DNA of 64,000 nucleotides from Prostheceraeus crozeri (taxonomy: Eukaryota > Platyhelminthes > Polycladida > Euryleptidae), in assembly GCA_907163375.1 (NCBI GenBank), contig CAJQUW010003082.1, forward strand, positions 1-64,000, in the 5' to 3' direction. The notes below the pieces were generated by a model, which searched no databases, was not told where the DNA came from, and saw only the letters and a program-made list of their open reading frames with translations. Shown here piece by piece: positions 35,801 to 47,874 of the stretch. The translations under genes and the position numbers were made by a program. Numbering within the stretch: position 1 is the first letter of the stretch; each line of letters opens with the position of its first letter.

Positions 35801-36706
35801 CCATATATTGATAGTAACAGCCAGAAACGTGCACTCGCCCAAAATAATTTTGAAAAAGATTTTTATAAGTATAAGAATAATAGTCTATTTGGTAAGACGA
35901 TGGAGGATGTTAGAAAACGCATGAACTACAAACTAGTTATTGATGATCAAAAATATCACAAATTGACCTCATCACCTCTTTTCATTGATAGAGACATTAT
36001 CGATGAGGACCTTGTAGGTGTTAAAATGATAAAACCTGAAGTTGAGTTGTGTAAGCCCATCTATATTGGTCAAGCTGTACTAGATTACTCTAAGCTTGAA
36101 ATGTACCAACTCTTTTATAAAATACTAAAACCATGTCCTCTCGTAAAAGAGGTTCGTTTGTTGGGTGGTGATACAGATAGTTTCTTCTTAGGTATTACCA
36201 CTCAAAAAGATTTAAATTTTAATGAAGTAGCTAAGTCATTAGAAAAATATTTCGACACATCTAACTACAATCCCACTCATCCACTCTATTCCATACAGAA
36301 TAAAGCCAAACTTGGTTGTTTTAAGGATGAAACAGCAGGAAAGGAAATAGATGAAATGATTCTCCTCCGTCCTAAAATGTATTCCATGAAATTAAAAGAA
36401 TGTGCAGATAGTATTAAGCGTGCTAAAGGTATATCAAAATCCATTGTTCACAAAATGAAACATCGGTCCTATAAGAAGGCCTATAAAAATAAAACTATAA
36501 CGTTTGTCAATATGACAATCTTAAAATCTCAAGTTCATACTGTGAAAACGCACACGTTCAAGAAACGAGCGCTTTCAGCATGGGAGGATAAGAGGTGTTG
36601 GATAGGACATAACACATCTCTTCCACATGGACATCCTGACACAAACATACCTCCACCCAAAAGAATAAAACTCACGCTACCACATTCAGGAGATGTATTG
36701 ACATAA
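32870..36706 (+). pseudogene. Polinton DNA polymerase B, left arm copy
   Basis: This is a protein-primed family B DNA polymerase of Polinton type, facing the palindrome centre. It would replicate the element's linear DNA. The N-terminal part has C2H2-like fingers (CADCGHMF and CDLCPLSF, each followed by paired His) and a later CDRCIRSF finger. Exonuclease-type blocks follow (FHNFKGYDSHML, YLELDVILLADVF). Then come the polymerase blocks, with NNLYGSSL, NNSLFGKTMEDVR and GGDTDSFFLG. The total span fits a full-length Polinton polymerase. This copy is broken at about two places. It is nearly identical to the right arm copy: over the 538-residue N-terminal frame I count about seven residue differences. 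Confidence 0.9.
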
Positions 36707-36884
36707 TCAACTTTAACTCAGTATTTTGATGTTGCTTTTTGTAGATATACATGGTTGTTTTATGTATCGCATGAGATCGTTTCTTCCTTGTGAATATATG
36801 CCTACAGTCAGCCCGTTTCCCTATATCTGTGAAAAGACTTTTTCATACACATATTTTTATTTCAATAAACATATCACAATGACT

Positions 36885-37180
36885 TCACTTTGTTTTCCGA
36901 AACACTAAAGTTACGAGGGATTTAGTATCTTTCACATGGATGCACTCTTGTAAACCATTGGTAATTTTGATAGCAATAGAGGGTATAGTTTGTTTGACGA
37001 CGGGGTGATAGAAAATAGATTCAAACATCTTCTCGACTATTCCATATGAAGCGTCTTTATCATGAATGAAATCACGAAAAATGTATTCTTTTTTCTCACC
37101 AACAGAAATAAGTAGAATCAAATCACTTTGGGGCGATCATATCTTTTTCAAATGACTGTGGAACATTGATTTCCATGATG
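36885..37180 (-). CDS. Small conserved arm ORF next to polymerase, left copy
   Basis: An ORF of about 78-95 codons lies tail-to-tail with the polymerase gene and is repeated in the right arm (41257-41551). It includes KKEYIFRDFIHDKDASYGIVEKMFESIF. I do not recognise a domain. Conservation between arms shows only shared ancestry, so it may or may not be a functional Polinton gene. Confidence 0.4.
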
Positions 37181-37224
37181 AAGATTTAAACAGTTGGATT
37201 CGATGACGAACAAGATTTACTAGT

Positions 37225-38870
37225 TGCAAGTTAAACTAAGCGTTATATTATTTGTAAATGAAAGATATAGTCTCAACAGTTTACAGATTACAAAATTAAG
37301 TTTCAATAGTGTTTATGTTAAAAATAAAGTTCAAGCTGTTTGTGTGTTAGAAATAGAATAAAGTTCCAACAGTTTCTCGATTAAAATTAAACTTCAACAG
37401 TGTGTACGTTAGAAATAAAGTTTTATCTGTTTGTAAAATGAGATTGTAGGATTTACTAGTTTGCAAGTTAGACTAAGCGTTCTACTATTTGTAAACGAAA
37501 GATATAGTTTCAACAGTTTACAGATTAAAAATAAAGTTTCAATAATGTGTACGTTAGAAATAAAGTTTTAGTCGTTTGTGCGTTAGAAATAAAGTTTCAA
37601 CCGTTTACAAGTTAAAATTAAATTTTCAATAGTTTACAAGTTAAGAATAAAGTTCTATCTGTTTATATGTTAGAAACAAAAATGAAGGTTCACCAGTTTA
37701 CAAGTTAAGAATAAAGTTTCATCTGCTTGTATGTCAGAAATGAAATAAAGTTTCACCAGTTTAAAAGTTAAAAATAAAGTTTCAATAATGTGTACGTTAG
37801 AAACAAAGTTTCAACCGTTTACAAGTTAAAATTAAAGTTTCAATAGTTTACAAGTTAAGAATAAAGTTTCAATAGTGTGTATGTTAAGAATAAAGTTCTG
37901 TCTGTTTATATGATAGAAATAAAATGAAGTTTCACCAGTTTACAAGTTAAGAATAAATTTTATCTGCTTGTATGTTAGAAATGAAATAAAGTTTCACCAG
38001 TTTACAAGTTAAAAATAAAGTTTCAATAGTGTGTACGTTAGAAATAAAGTTTCAATAGTGTGTATGTTAAGAATAAAGTTTTATCTGTTTGTATGTTAGA
38101 AATAAAACAAAGTTTCAACCGTTTACAAGTTAAAAATAAAGTTTCAATAGTTAACACGTTAAAAATAAAGTTTTAATAGTGTGTATGTTAAGAATAAAGT
38201 TCTATCTGTTTGTATGTTAGAAATAAAATGAAGTTTCATCAGTTTACAAGTTAAGAATAAAGTTTTATCTGTTTGTATGTTAGAAATAAAATAAAGTTTC
38301 AACCGTTTACAAGTTAAAAATAAAGTTTCAATAGTTTGCAAGTTAAAACTAATGTTTCAATAGTGCGTATGTTATGAATAAAGTTTTATCTGTTTGTATG
38401 TTAGAAATAAAATGAAGCTTCACCAGTTCACAAGTTAAGAATAAAGTTTTATCAGCTTGTATGTTAGAAATAAAATGAAGTTTCAACCGTTTACAAGTTA
38501 AAAATAAAGTTTCAACAGTGTCTACGTTAGAAATAAAGTTTTATCTGTTTGTAAAGTACGATCGTAGGATTTACTAGTTTGCAAGTTAGACTCAACATTC
38601 TACTAGTTGTAAATGAAAAATATCGTTTCAACAGTTTACAGATTAAAATAAAGTTTCAATAGTGTGTATGATGGAAATAAAGTTTAAGCGCTTTGTGCGT
38701 TAGAAATAAAGTTTCAGCCGTTTACAAGTTAAAAATAAAGTTTCAACAGTGTTTACGTTAGAAATAAAGTTTTAGCTGTTTATATGTTAGAAACAAAATA
38801 AAGTTTCAACCGTTTACAAGTTGAAAAATAAAGTTTCAACAGTGTGTACGTTAGAAATAAATGAGAGTAA
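37225..38870. repeat. Left block of 29-bp type tandem repeats
   Basis: A degenerate tandem array built from units of about 28-29 bp such as ATAAAGTTTCAATAGTGTG and AAAGTTTCAACCGTTTACAA plus a TTAGAAAT or TTAAAAAT tail. Several unit variants alternate (GTTTATCTG, CAATAGTGTG and CCAGTTTACAAG types), with AAAATGAAG spacers in some. It is AT-rich, with no coding signal. The same array lies inverted at 39050-41210 and is about 500 bp longer there. Confidence 0.9.
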
Positions 38871-39049
38871 GAAATTCATCGTATAAGTATTCAAAGCATG
38901 TCTTGTAAATCAAATGTGTGTAGTACTGACATGATAGAATCAAATGAACTCGACAAACGCGTTTGTCAAGCTTGATTCTATCATGTCAGTACTACACACA
39001 TTTGATTTACAAGACATGCTTTGAATACTTATACGACGAATTTCTTTTC
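38871..39049. repeat. Palindrome centre of the giant Polinton
   Basis: Two non-repetitive arms of about 70 bp face each other (left end at 38943, right start at 38972). They contain CATGTCTTGTAAATCAAATG and TAGTACTGACATGATAGAAT. The 28-nt spacer itself includes the small palindrome GACAAACGCGTTTGTC (38952-38967). No Polinton terminus (AGTAGT) is present here, so this is not a simple junction of two complete elements. Confidence 0.9.
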
Positions 39050-41210
39050 TCATTTATTTCTAACGTACACACTGTTGAAACTTTATTTTTCAACTTGTAA
39101 ACGGTTGAAACTTTATTTTATTTCTAACATATAAACAGCTGAAACTTTATTTCTAACGTAAACACTGTTGAAACTTTATTTTTAACTTGTAAACGGCTGA
39201 AACTTTATTTCTAACGCACAAAGCGCTTAAACTTTATTTCCATCATACGCACTATTGAAACTTTATTTTAATCTGTAAACTGTTGAAACGATATTTTTCA
39301 TTTACAACTAGTAGAATGTTGAGTCTAACTTGCAAACTAGTAAATCCTACGATCGTACTTTACAAACAGATAAAACTTTATTTCTAACGTAGACACTGTT
39401 GAAACTTTATTTTTAACTTGTAAACGGTTGAAACTTTATTTCTAACGTACACACTATTGAAACTTTATTTTTAATTTGTAAACTGGTGAAACTTCATTTT
39501 ATTTCTAAAATTCAAGCTGATAAAACTTTATTCTTAACTTGTAAACTGGTGAAGCTTCATTTTATTTCTAACATACAAACAGATAAAACTTTATTCTTAA
39601 CATACCCACTATTGAAACATTAGTTTTTACTTGCAAACTATTGAAACTTTATTTTTAACTTGTAAACGGTTGAAACTTTGTTTTATTTCTAACATACAAA
39701 CAGATAAAACTTTATTCTTAACATACACACTATTGAAACTTTATTTCTAACGTACACACTATTGAAACTTTATTTCATTTCTAACATACAAGCAGATAAA
39801 ATTTATTCTTAACTTGTAAACTGGTGAAACTTCATTTTATTTCTAACATATAAACAGATAGAACTTTATTCTTAACATACACACTATTGAAACTTTATTC
39901 TTAACTTTTAAACTATTGAAACTTTATTTCTAACGCACAAACGACTAAAACTTTGTTTCTAACGTACACATTATTGAAACTTTATTTTTAACCTTTAACC
40001 TGGTGAAACTTTATTTCATTTCTGACATACAAGCAGATGAAACTTTATTCTTAACTTGTAAACTGGTGAACCTTCATTTTTATTTCTAACATATATACAG
40101 ATAGAACTTTATTCTTAATTTGTAAACTAATGAAACTTTAATTTTAACTTGTAAACGGTTGAAACTTTGTTTCTAACGTACACATTATTGAAACTTTATT
40201 TTTAACTTTCAAAACTGGTGAAACTTTATTTCATTTCTAACATACAAGCAGATAAAATTTATTCTTAACTTGTAAACTGGTGAAACTTCATTTTATTTCT
40301 AACATATAAACAGATAGAACTTTATTCTTAACATACACACTATTGAAACTTTATTCTTAACTTTTAAACTATTGAAACTTTATTTCTAACGCACAAACGA
40401 CTAAAGCTTTGTTTCTAACGTACACATTATTGAAACTTTATTTTTAACTTTTAACCTGGTGAAACTTTATTTCATTTCTGTTATACAAGCAGATGAAACT
40501 TTATTCTTAACTTGTAAACTGGTGAAACTTCATTTTTATTTCTAACATACATGTATATACAGATAGAACTTTATTCTTAATTTGTAAACTATTGAAACTT
40601 TAATTTTAACTTGTAAACGGTTGAAACTTTGTTTCTAACGTACACATTATTGAAACTTTATTTTTAACTTTCAAAACTGGTGAAACTTTATTTCATTTCT
40701 GACATACAAGCAGATGAAACTTTATTCTTAATTTGTAAACTGGTGAACCTTCATTTTTGTTTCTAACATATAAACAGATAGAACTTTATTCTTAACTTGT
40801 AAACTATTGAAACTTTAATTTTAACTTGTAAACGGTTGAAACTTTATTTCTAACGCACAAACGACTAAAACTTTATTTCTAACGTACACATTATTGAAAC
40901 TTTATTTTTAATCGGTAAACTGTTGAAACTATATCTTTCGTTTACAAATAGTAGAACGCTTAGTCTAACTTGCAAACTAGTAAATCCTACAATCTCATTT
41001 TACAAACAGACAAAACTTTATTTCTAACGTACACACTGTTGAAGTTTAATTTTAATCGAGAAACTGTTGGAACTTTATTCTATTTCTAACACACAAACAG
41101 CTTGAACTTTATTTTTAACATAAACACTATTGAAACTTAATTTTGTAATCTGTAAACTGTTGAGACTATATCTTTCATTTACAAATAATATAACGCTTAG
41201 TTTAACTTGC
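39050..41210. repeat. Right block of 29-bp type tandem repeats
   Basis: This is the inverted counterpart of 37225-38870, with the same unit variants read on the other strand (GAAACTTTATTTCTAACGTA, GAAACTTTATTTTTAACTTG). A segment of about 450 bp appears duplicated inside it: the series of units at about 39780-40140 recurs at about 40240-40600. This explains most of the extra length relative to the left block. Confidence 0.85.
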
Positions 41211-41256
41211 AACTAGTAAATCTTGTTCGTCATCGAATCTAACTGTTTAAATCTTC

Positions 41257-41551
41257 ATCATGGAAATCAATGTTCCACAGTCGTTTGAAAAAGATATGAT
41301 CGCCCCAAAGTGATTTGATTCTACTTATTTCTGTTGGTGAGAAAAAAGAATACATTTTTCGTGATTTCATTCATGATAAAGACGCTTCATATGGAATAGT
41401 CGAGAAGATGTTTGAATCTATTTTCTATCACCCCGTCGTCAAACAAACTATACCCTCTATTGCTATCAAAATTACCAATGGTTTACAAGAGTGCATCCAT
41501 GTGAAAGATACTAAATCCCTCGTAACTTTATTGTTTCGGAAAACAAAGTGA
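41257..41551 (+). CDS. Small conserved arm ORF next to polymerase, right copy
   Basis: The inverted copy of 36885-37180, tail-to-tail with the right polymerase gene. An ATG at 41260 begins MEINVPQSFEKDM in one frame, and the longer frame follows. No domain is recognised. The function is unknown. Confidence 0.4.
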
Positions 41552-41729
41552 AGTCATTGTGATATGTTTATTGAAATAAAAATATGTGTATGAAAAAGTC
41601 TTTCCACAGATATAGGGAAACGGGCTGACTGTAGGCATATATTCACAAGGAAGAAACGATCTCATGCGATACATAAAACAACCATGTATATCTACAAAAA
41701 GCAACATCAAAATACTGAGTTAAAGTTGA

Positions 41730-44700
41730 TTATGTCAATACATCTCCTGAATGTGGTAGCATGAGTTTTATTCTTTTGGGTGGAGGTATGTTTGTGTCAG
41801 GTTGTCCATGTGGAAGAGATGTGTTATGTCCTATCCAACACCTCTTATCCTCCCATGCTGAAAGCGCTCGTTTCTTGAACGTGTGCGTTTTCACAGTATG
41901 AACTTGAGATTTTAAGATTGTCATATTGACAAACGTTATAGTTTTATTTTTATAGGCCTTCTTATAGGACCGATGTTTCATTTTGTGAACAATGGATTTT
42001 GATATACCTTTAGCACGCTTAATACTATCTGCACATTCTTTTAATTTCATGGAATACATTTTAGGACGGAGGAGAATCATTTCATCTATTTCCTTTCCTG
42101 CTGTTTCATCCTTAAAACAACCAAGTTTGGCTTTATTCTGTATGGAATAGAGTGGATGAGTGGGATTGTAGTTAGATGTGTCGAAATATTTTTCTAATGA
42201 CTTAGCGACTTCATTAAAATTTAAATCTTTTTGAGTGGTAATACCTAAGAAGAAACTATCTGTATCACCACCCAACAAACGAACCTCTTTTACGAGAGGA
42301 CATGGTTTTAGTATTTTATAAAAGAGTTGGTACATTTCAAGCTTAGAGTAATCTAGTACAGCTTGACCAATATAGATGGGCTTACACAACTCAACTTCAG
42401 ATTTTATCATTTTAACACCTACAAGGTCTTCATCGATAATGTCTCTATCAATGAAAAGAGGTGATGAGGTCAATTTGTGATATTTTTGATCATCAATGAC
42501 TAGTTTGTAGTTCATGCGTTTTCTAACATCCTCCATCGTCTTACCAAATAGACTATTATTCTTATACTTATAAAAATATTTTTCAAAATTATTTTGGGCG
42601 AGTGCACGTTTCTGGCTGTTACTATCAATATATGGTTTGAGGAAGGCTTTCTGTCTAAATTTGATGATGCGGTGAACTGACTTTAGAAGCATTCCCATTT
42701 CTAAATAGAATTTTAGTATGCAGAAGTGTACGAGATATTTTTTCTTATCATATTGGATGAGTAAAAGTTTGCGGCATGATTTGTACCTTGGCTGTCCACA
42801 CTCTGTTAAGTTATTATGAAATTGTGACATGAATGGTGAAAACATATCTTCAGTCACTTCACCAGATTCAGGTGCGAGTGGGAAATCAGCAGTTTTATTT
42901 TTAATACTATTTGGATAAATCAAATCCACTTCAAAATAATATCCCCAATCACCTTCATCTGGAATGTTCAGAATGTATGAAGGGTTGGAGTAATACGCAA
43001 GCTCATCTTGATTTAACCAACTAAACTCGGAATGAGGTAGTGGTTTAGACAGTGAACTGCCATATAAATTATTTTCGTCATAGTATTTTAGGTGGATATG
43101 ATCATTACCTACTGTTTTAGATTTTATGTGATGTTTATTCACAAATGTGAGACCACCGCGTATTCCGCGCTCAAATATGTTATACATCTCCGGGTCTTGT
43201 AAGGGATGGATGGTCTCACCAGTCATTTTAAAGGCTGATTTAAAGGACATGGCTGGTAGACTGACAAAGTGGACAGGATCTAATTTGTCTTCTTCTAATG
43301 CCACTCGTCGAAATTCCTGAAAGACATCAGCCAGCAAAATGACATCTAATTCTAAGTAAGCGATCATATAATCGCCAAACGTTTTACAATCAAATTTTAA
43401 CCATGCCTCTTGAGCATGTTCATAGTCCTCTACTGGACAATCTTGACCCGTCAAATCGTTTTGGAATTTGTCAATGGAAGGAAGGGTTGTTTCATTTAGT
43501 TTAGACATTGAGCTAAAATACGCATAGGGAAAGACTCCTTTGCGAGTGATTATTTCATCCGTTAAGTTTGGATAGTGTTTCTTCAAAGTTTGACTATGGG
43601 GAAGAAACTTGAGATTATGAACGAGAGAAGCTAGTGACGCTGACATGAATTGGAATGAATCTAAAAATTTTATTTCGAAGAAGACTGTCTTATTTTCTTT
43701 AGTTTTATCTACTGGTACTTCTGTTGTCATTGCCATGAATTTTTCTCTCGTTTGCGCTATTACATTAAACTGCCACGATTTCATCTGGCTCAACCCTCCT
43801 TTTATGAGCATATGACTGTCATAGCCCTTAAAGTTATGAAAAATGACGGGTAGTACACGACGTCTCAACCTAAGTGAAAAGTTACATTTGGAGCAGAGTG
43901 CGTTTCTAAATTTACCAGTGATGTGATCATGATCACGCACTTTCTTAATTTTATCTTTGGTCATCAAACGTTTTATGACATTTAGGGCACGATGTGCAAC
44001 TTTCAAATTTCTGTTTGTCTTCATTTGACATATGTAGTGACTTACGCTGCAATTGGGAATCATATGATTGTTGAAATTTAGCAGCTCTATCGAGAAATTC
44101 TAGAAATTTTGAAATACAATCTTCACCTTGCCAAGTATGCATTTTGTTTTGTCTATTCCTAAAGTGGTCATGCCATACTTCATAGCAGGATATGGCTGCT
44201 GGCTTGTGGATAATATCATCAATGTAGCATTCTTTGTCTGCGTAAATGACACGCAGGGGACTTAATTCGTCACCATTATCCCTATGTGAAAATATTTTAT
44301 CTTTGGGCATGCGTTCCATTTGTAATTTACCTCGCTTGCACCATTCATAGTGAGTTTCAAATTTATCTTTACTCCAAAAGGAGCGGATGCAGCGGTCGCA
44401 TACAAAATGTTCACCTCTTTTAGAGTGCCCTAAGTGTGTGTACAAGCGAGAGATTTTGGGAATACCACAGTAGTGCCATTCCTCGCTATCATCTTGTTTT
44501 ACTAATAAGAGGTTGACTACACGTTCATAACAAGTTGAACGTGAATTATAGCGGGCACCCTTCAACCCCTTCTCCCACACGTGAACGACAATTTTAATCT
44601 GATTATGTTTTTCGAACGTTTCTACATCTTTGATTTTCATGTTGTTACTATCACAACCTTCAAAGTCTAGTTCATCCTCCCACTGTCTATAGCTATAGGT

Positions 44701-45567
44701 GCGATCTCGATGCGCGTTGATATCATTATAGTGAAGGATGGATAGGACTGCATATTTGTAACACTGTGATTTACAATCGACATTGATGACAGCTTTCTTA
44801 TTATACAACGTTTTTGGTAGTTTAAATGTGCCTCGAGCTGCATGACTTTCTAATAGGGAAATTTTGAATATGGCTGAGTCCACACCATCAAAAATGAGAG
44901 CGCTGTCGCGTTCATTGAATTTATCTACATTTGATTTTAAACATTGAATGTGAAAATTTAGCCAAGACTCGCAGTCTACAACTTCGGTTGCGGAAGAGGA
45001 AGGAACATGAAACTGTATTCTCTCCGTCACTTGACCCGTTTGAAAATCTATTTTAATATATTTTAGTTTAAGGTTGATGAGCGCCTTCATTCTAAAATTG
45101 TCTAAATTGTTGAAGAGCGCTTCGATAATGTTAGAATTTTGAAGGAGCCACTCAGGAAAATCTACTATTTGAGTATTGGACTCCATGCAGTAGTCGCGTA
45201 CTAAATTATTATGTGAAACATTAATGAGGTAGATGGTAGAGGTACCGTTGGTGTAGTGATCATTTGCATGCGTGTGTTGAAGTCTGTGCGAAGATCGCTG
45301 AAAGTGACTATCAAAAGAAAGAGGGCACAAATCGCAAGGAAAGGAGATGTCATCGTCAGAATCAACTTCACCTCCGGAGATTGATGCCGCTTTGCGTTGA
45401 CACACACGTTGTTTGATGTGTCGAAGGAGACTGTGCTTCCTTGTAAACATATGTCCGCAGTCGGCACATTCCCACTCGTTGCATTCCCGCGACAATGTTG
45501 ACATGGACTCGCTCGAGATGGGACTGGTATCACCTGAAAGAGAAATCATTCTATCATCTCTGTTCAA
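41730..45567 (-). pseudogene. Polinton DNA polymerase B, right arm copy
   Basis: The inverted copy of the left arm polymerase, also facing the centre. It has the same order of N-terminal C2H2 fingers, exonuclease blocks and polymerase blocks A, B and C (DENNLYGSSL, NNSLFGKTMEDVR, GGDTDSFFLG). Protein-primed B polymerases of this group copy linear genomes from a terminal protein. About one break is visible, so it is slightly better preserved than the left copy. It stands alone: no other replication or capsid gene lies between it and either end. Confidence 0.9.
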
Positions 45568-45783
45568 GTCTCAGTGTATTGTTACAAGCTACCTTCACTC
45601 AACAACTCTAAACTTTCCTCGAGAAGGGGGGGCGTTGGTGATGAAGTTGATGCCTGAAATTGAGGAAGATGCTATTAGCCACACGTTTGAGGGAGATGAG
45701 TGAAGAAATTTTCAACTTACCATTTCAACGAAATCAAGTTTAAGGTTGATACTTCAACAAGATAGAGACTTTACTCAAATAAT

Positions 45784-45880
45784 ACGTCTCAAATTTGGAA
45801 TTCACGAGAGAGCAGTTCACTTGTACGCCTCAAATATAGAATTCGCTAGAGAACACTTCACTTATACGTCTCAAAGACAG
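45784..45880. promoter_or_regulatory. 41-bp direct repeats between divergent arm genes
   Basis: Two and a half copies of a 41-bp unit beginning ACGTCTCAAAT (45784-45824, 45825-45865, then a partial copy) lie between the polymerase start and the outward-facing small gene. The left arm has the same at about 32566-32652. A TATATA word follows near 45908. The position suggests a shared upstream control region. Only the repeats themselves are seen. Confidence 0.5.
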
Positions 45881-45950
45881 TGTGAAATGACACGAATGTC
45901 ACTTTGCATATATACTTTCATATTCATCATTCATTGGGTGTTCATTCTGA

Positions 45951-46466
45951 TTGGTTGCTTGTTTATACTTAAGAATTAGAAAACATTTCAAAGTCATTAT
46001 TCACAGTCAACATGACAAGCCCTCCAAAAACATCGAACACAAATTGGAGTTCTCTTCTCCATGCTCATCGCCGAAGGCGCTCGTTGCACCAAACGCTCCA
46101 ACGAAGGGGAAGGTGGAGAAATTATACCGACTCGACAACATTAGAAAGTTGTCATTAGCAGCGGATGACGAAGAGGAGAGTGTATGTGAGAAGGAGTGTC
46201 CCGACCTAAGAGGCATACGATGAAAGTATCTGCAGTATGATACTGATGATGTGATGGAGATCACCAGCACCAAATTCCTCCATCAATTATGGGAATGGTA
46301 CACCCCTAACTCCCAGCCACGAACTATGGCGGAGTGGGAGTACATCGACAAAGTGAAGCTCGCGGTAGAAGAACGATTGAAGCAAGTGAACTGTTTTTGT
46401 GATCTGTGTGAAGGCAGACTCTGGGATGATATTGACGATGAAGACCTTTTGAAATACATGCCATAA
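45951..46466 (+). pseudogene. Small outward-facing arm gene, unknown protein
   Basis: A short reading region pointing away from the palindrome centre, divergent from the polymerase gene. It encodes a basic N-terminal part, an acidic DDEEESVCEKECPD stretch, and a C-terminal part with CFCDLCEGRLW and an acidic tail. No known family is recognised. The CxxC pair could bind metal. The left copy is split by the hAT-like element, and the right copy looks broken about once. It may be a Polinton accessory gene. Confidence 0.45.
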
Positions 46467-47874
46467 TAAATTTTTATTTCGTATTATCTTTGCTTTCATA
46501 CTGACTTACTTGAATGGGGCTTCAGTGGATGATTTAACCATGTATACTTTTTCATTTGGAAATAGTAGCACGCTTAGTTTAACTTGTAAATCTTATAACA
46601 TTTCATATGGGTGATGATGGTAGATGAAATAGTGTTAAATAAAATTATGATAGCTTACACTTCTGATACAGGGATAGCAATCGACTGCGATCCATGTGTA
46701 AAGAGCTTGTTAGACTACGGAAGAGAGAAGTGTGTTATGTTGCGTGTGGCGCGTGAGTGTCCTCCCATTTCATTCCATTCATCAATTCATCTCATTGATA
46801 GAGACAGGTAGAACTCATGGTTCTCATAACGTATGTAATGGATAGTTTATAAGGCAACCTTCGACAGCTGGCTAAATGTCGCACTGGCGCGAATGCATAC
46901 TACGTTGAGACAGAGGCAATCACTTGCAAACATGACGCAGAGAGGTTTAACAAGATTGACCATTGCCGAATGGCCCTTGCGGTATACATAGCTACGGGTT
47001 TCACCGCCGCCCTTTACAGGAACGCCCGTCGAAAGGAAGTATTACACCGAACTTCATTTAGAACGTTCAAGTTGACTGATAGCAGATTCAACTTAATGAT
47101 AGTATTCGCCAGGCATGAAAACCTGTAGAGTTGGTAAGAGGTTGACAGATTTTGAGCAGCTTGATAGCAAGCCGTAGAGAGCTTGATTCACCAGCGTTTT
47201 GCAATGGAGATGTTTAGAGGCCACCCATGACAAGATAGCTAAGACTCAACCGATTGGCGTTCAAAGTGCTACGTTGAGAACTGTGTCAAATGCCCAACAT
47301 GAGACATGAGTTGCCCCAGCGGTTTCGGTCTAAACTATGACACACTCCCTTGCCACACTTATCACTACGGCATCGTCCGCCGTCCCGAAGGAACACCCTG
47401 TCAGTGGAATATTACAGCAAAACTCTCCGTGTCTTGCTCGCTTTCAGTGAAAAGCCGCTTATACCATGAGAAGACTGGCTCAGACATCATTAAAATGCTT
47501 TCATTGACTTCAGCAGGGTCGAAAACCCCAGAAAACCTCCAAAACTAGTGAATTAAAATTTTTCAACTTTTTAGCACTACTTATGAAATTTTATAAGTAG
47601 CCTATCACTTAGGGCAGGTCAATAGCGACCGAACCTTTTTTGAATCAAGTCAAACGGACTTGTAGAAGCAAAGTTACAAGCCTTTAAAGTTTTGGAGTAT
47701 TTTATGGCCTGGAGACGAAGGCCATCTCCTGGCTAACCTCTAAGTCTGACGCCTTAGCTGATATCAGCAATGAAATTTTCTAAGTCGGTTTCTTATAGAA
47801 ACCCGGATTTTGGAATGTCCGAAGCTATCATCGGAGCTCAGAGAGACGACCTACCTCTGACAATCGCTCTCGTC
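46467..47874. other. Right arm segment matching 26516-27950
   Basis: Inverted copy of the left segment between the two insertions, within one base of the same length. It holds the same short frames (46611-46811 and 47306-47548, plus strand) and the same pair of GC-richer modules, near 46980-47040 and 47345-47410. No domain was recognised. Confidence 0.6.

Noticed and set aside
37225-41210. Repeat arrays in the Polinton centre as CRISPR-like
   Set aside because: Units are degenerate and contiguous, with alternating variants instead of spacers.
45413-45703. Frame opposite the polymerase N-terminus, also present in the left arm
   Set aside because: It is the complement of the zinc finger region and conserved only because the polymerase is.
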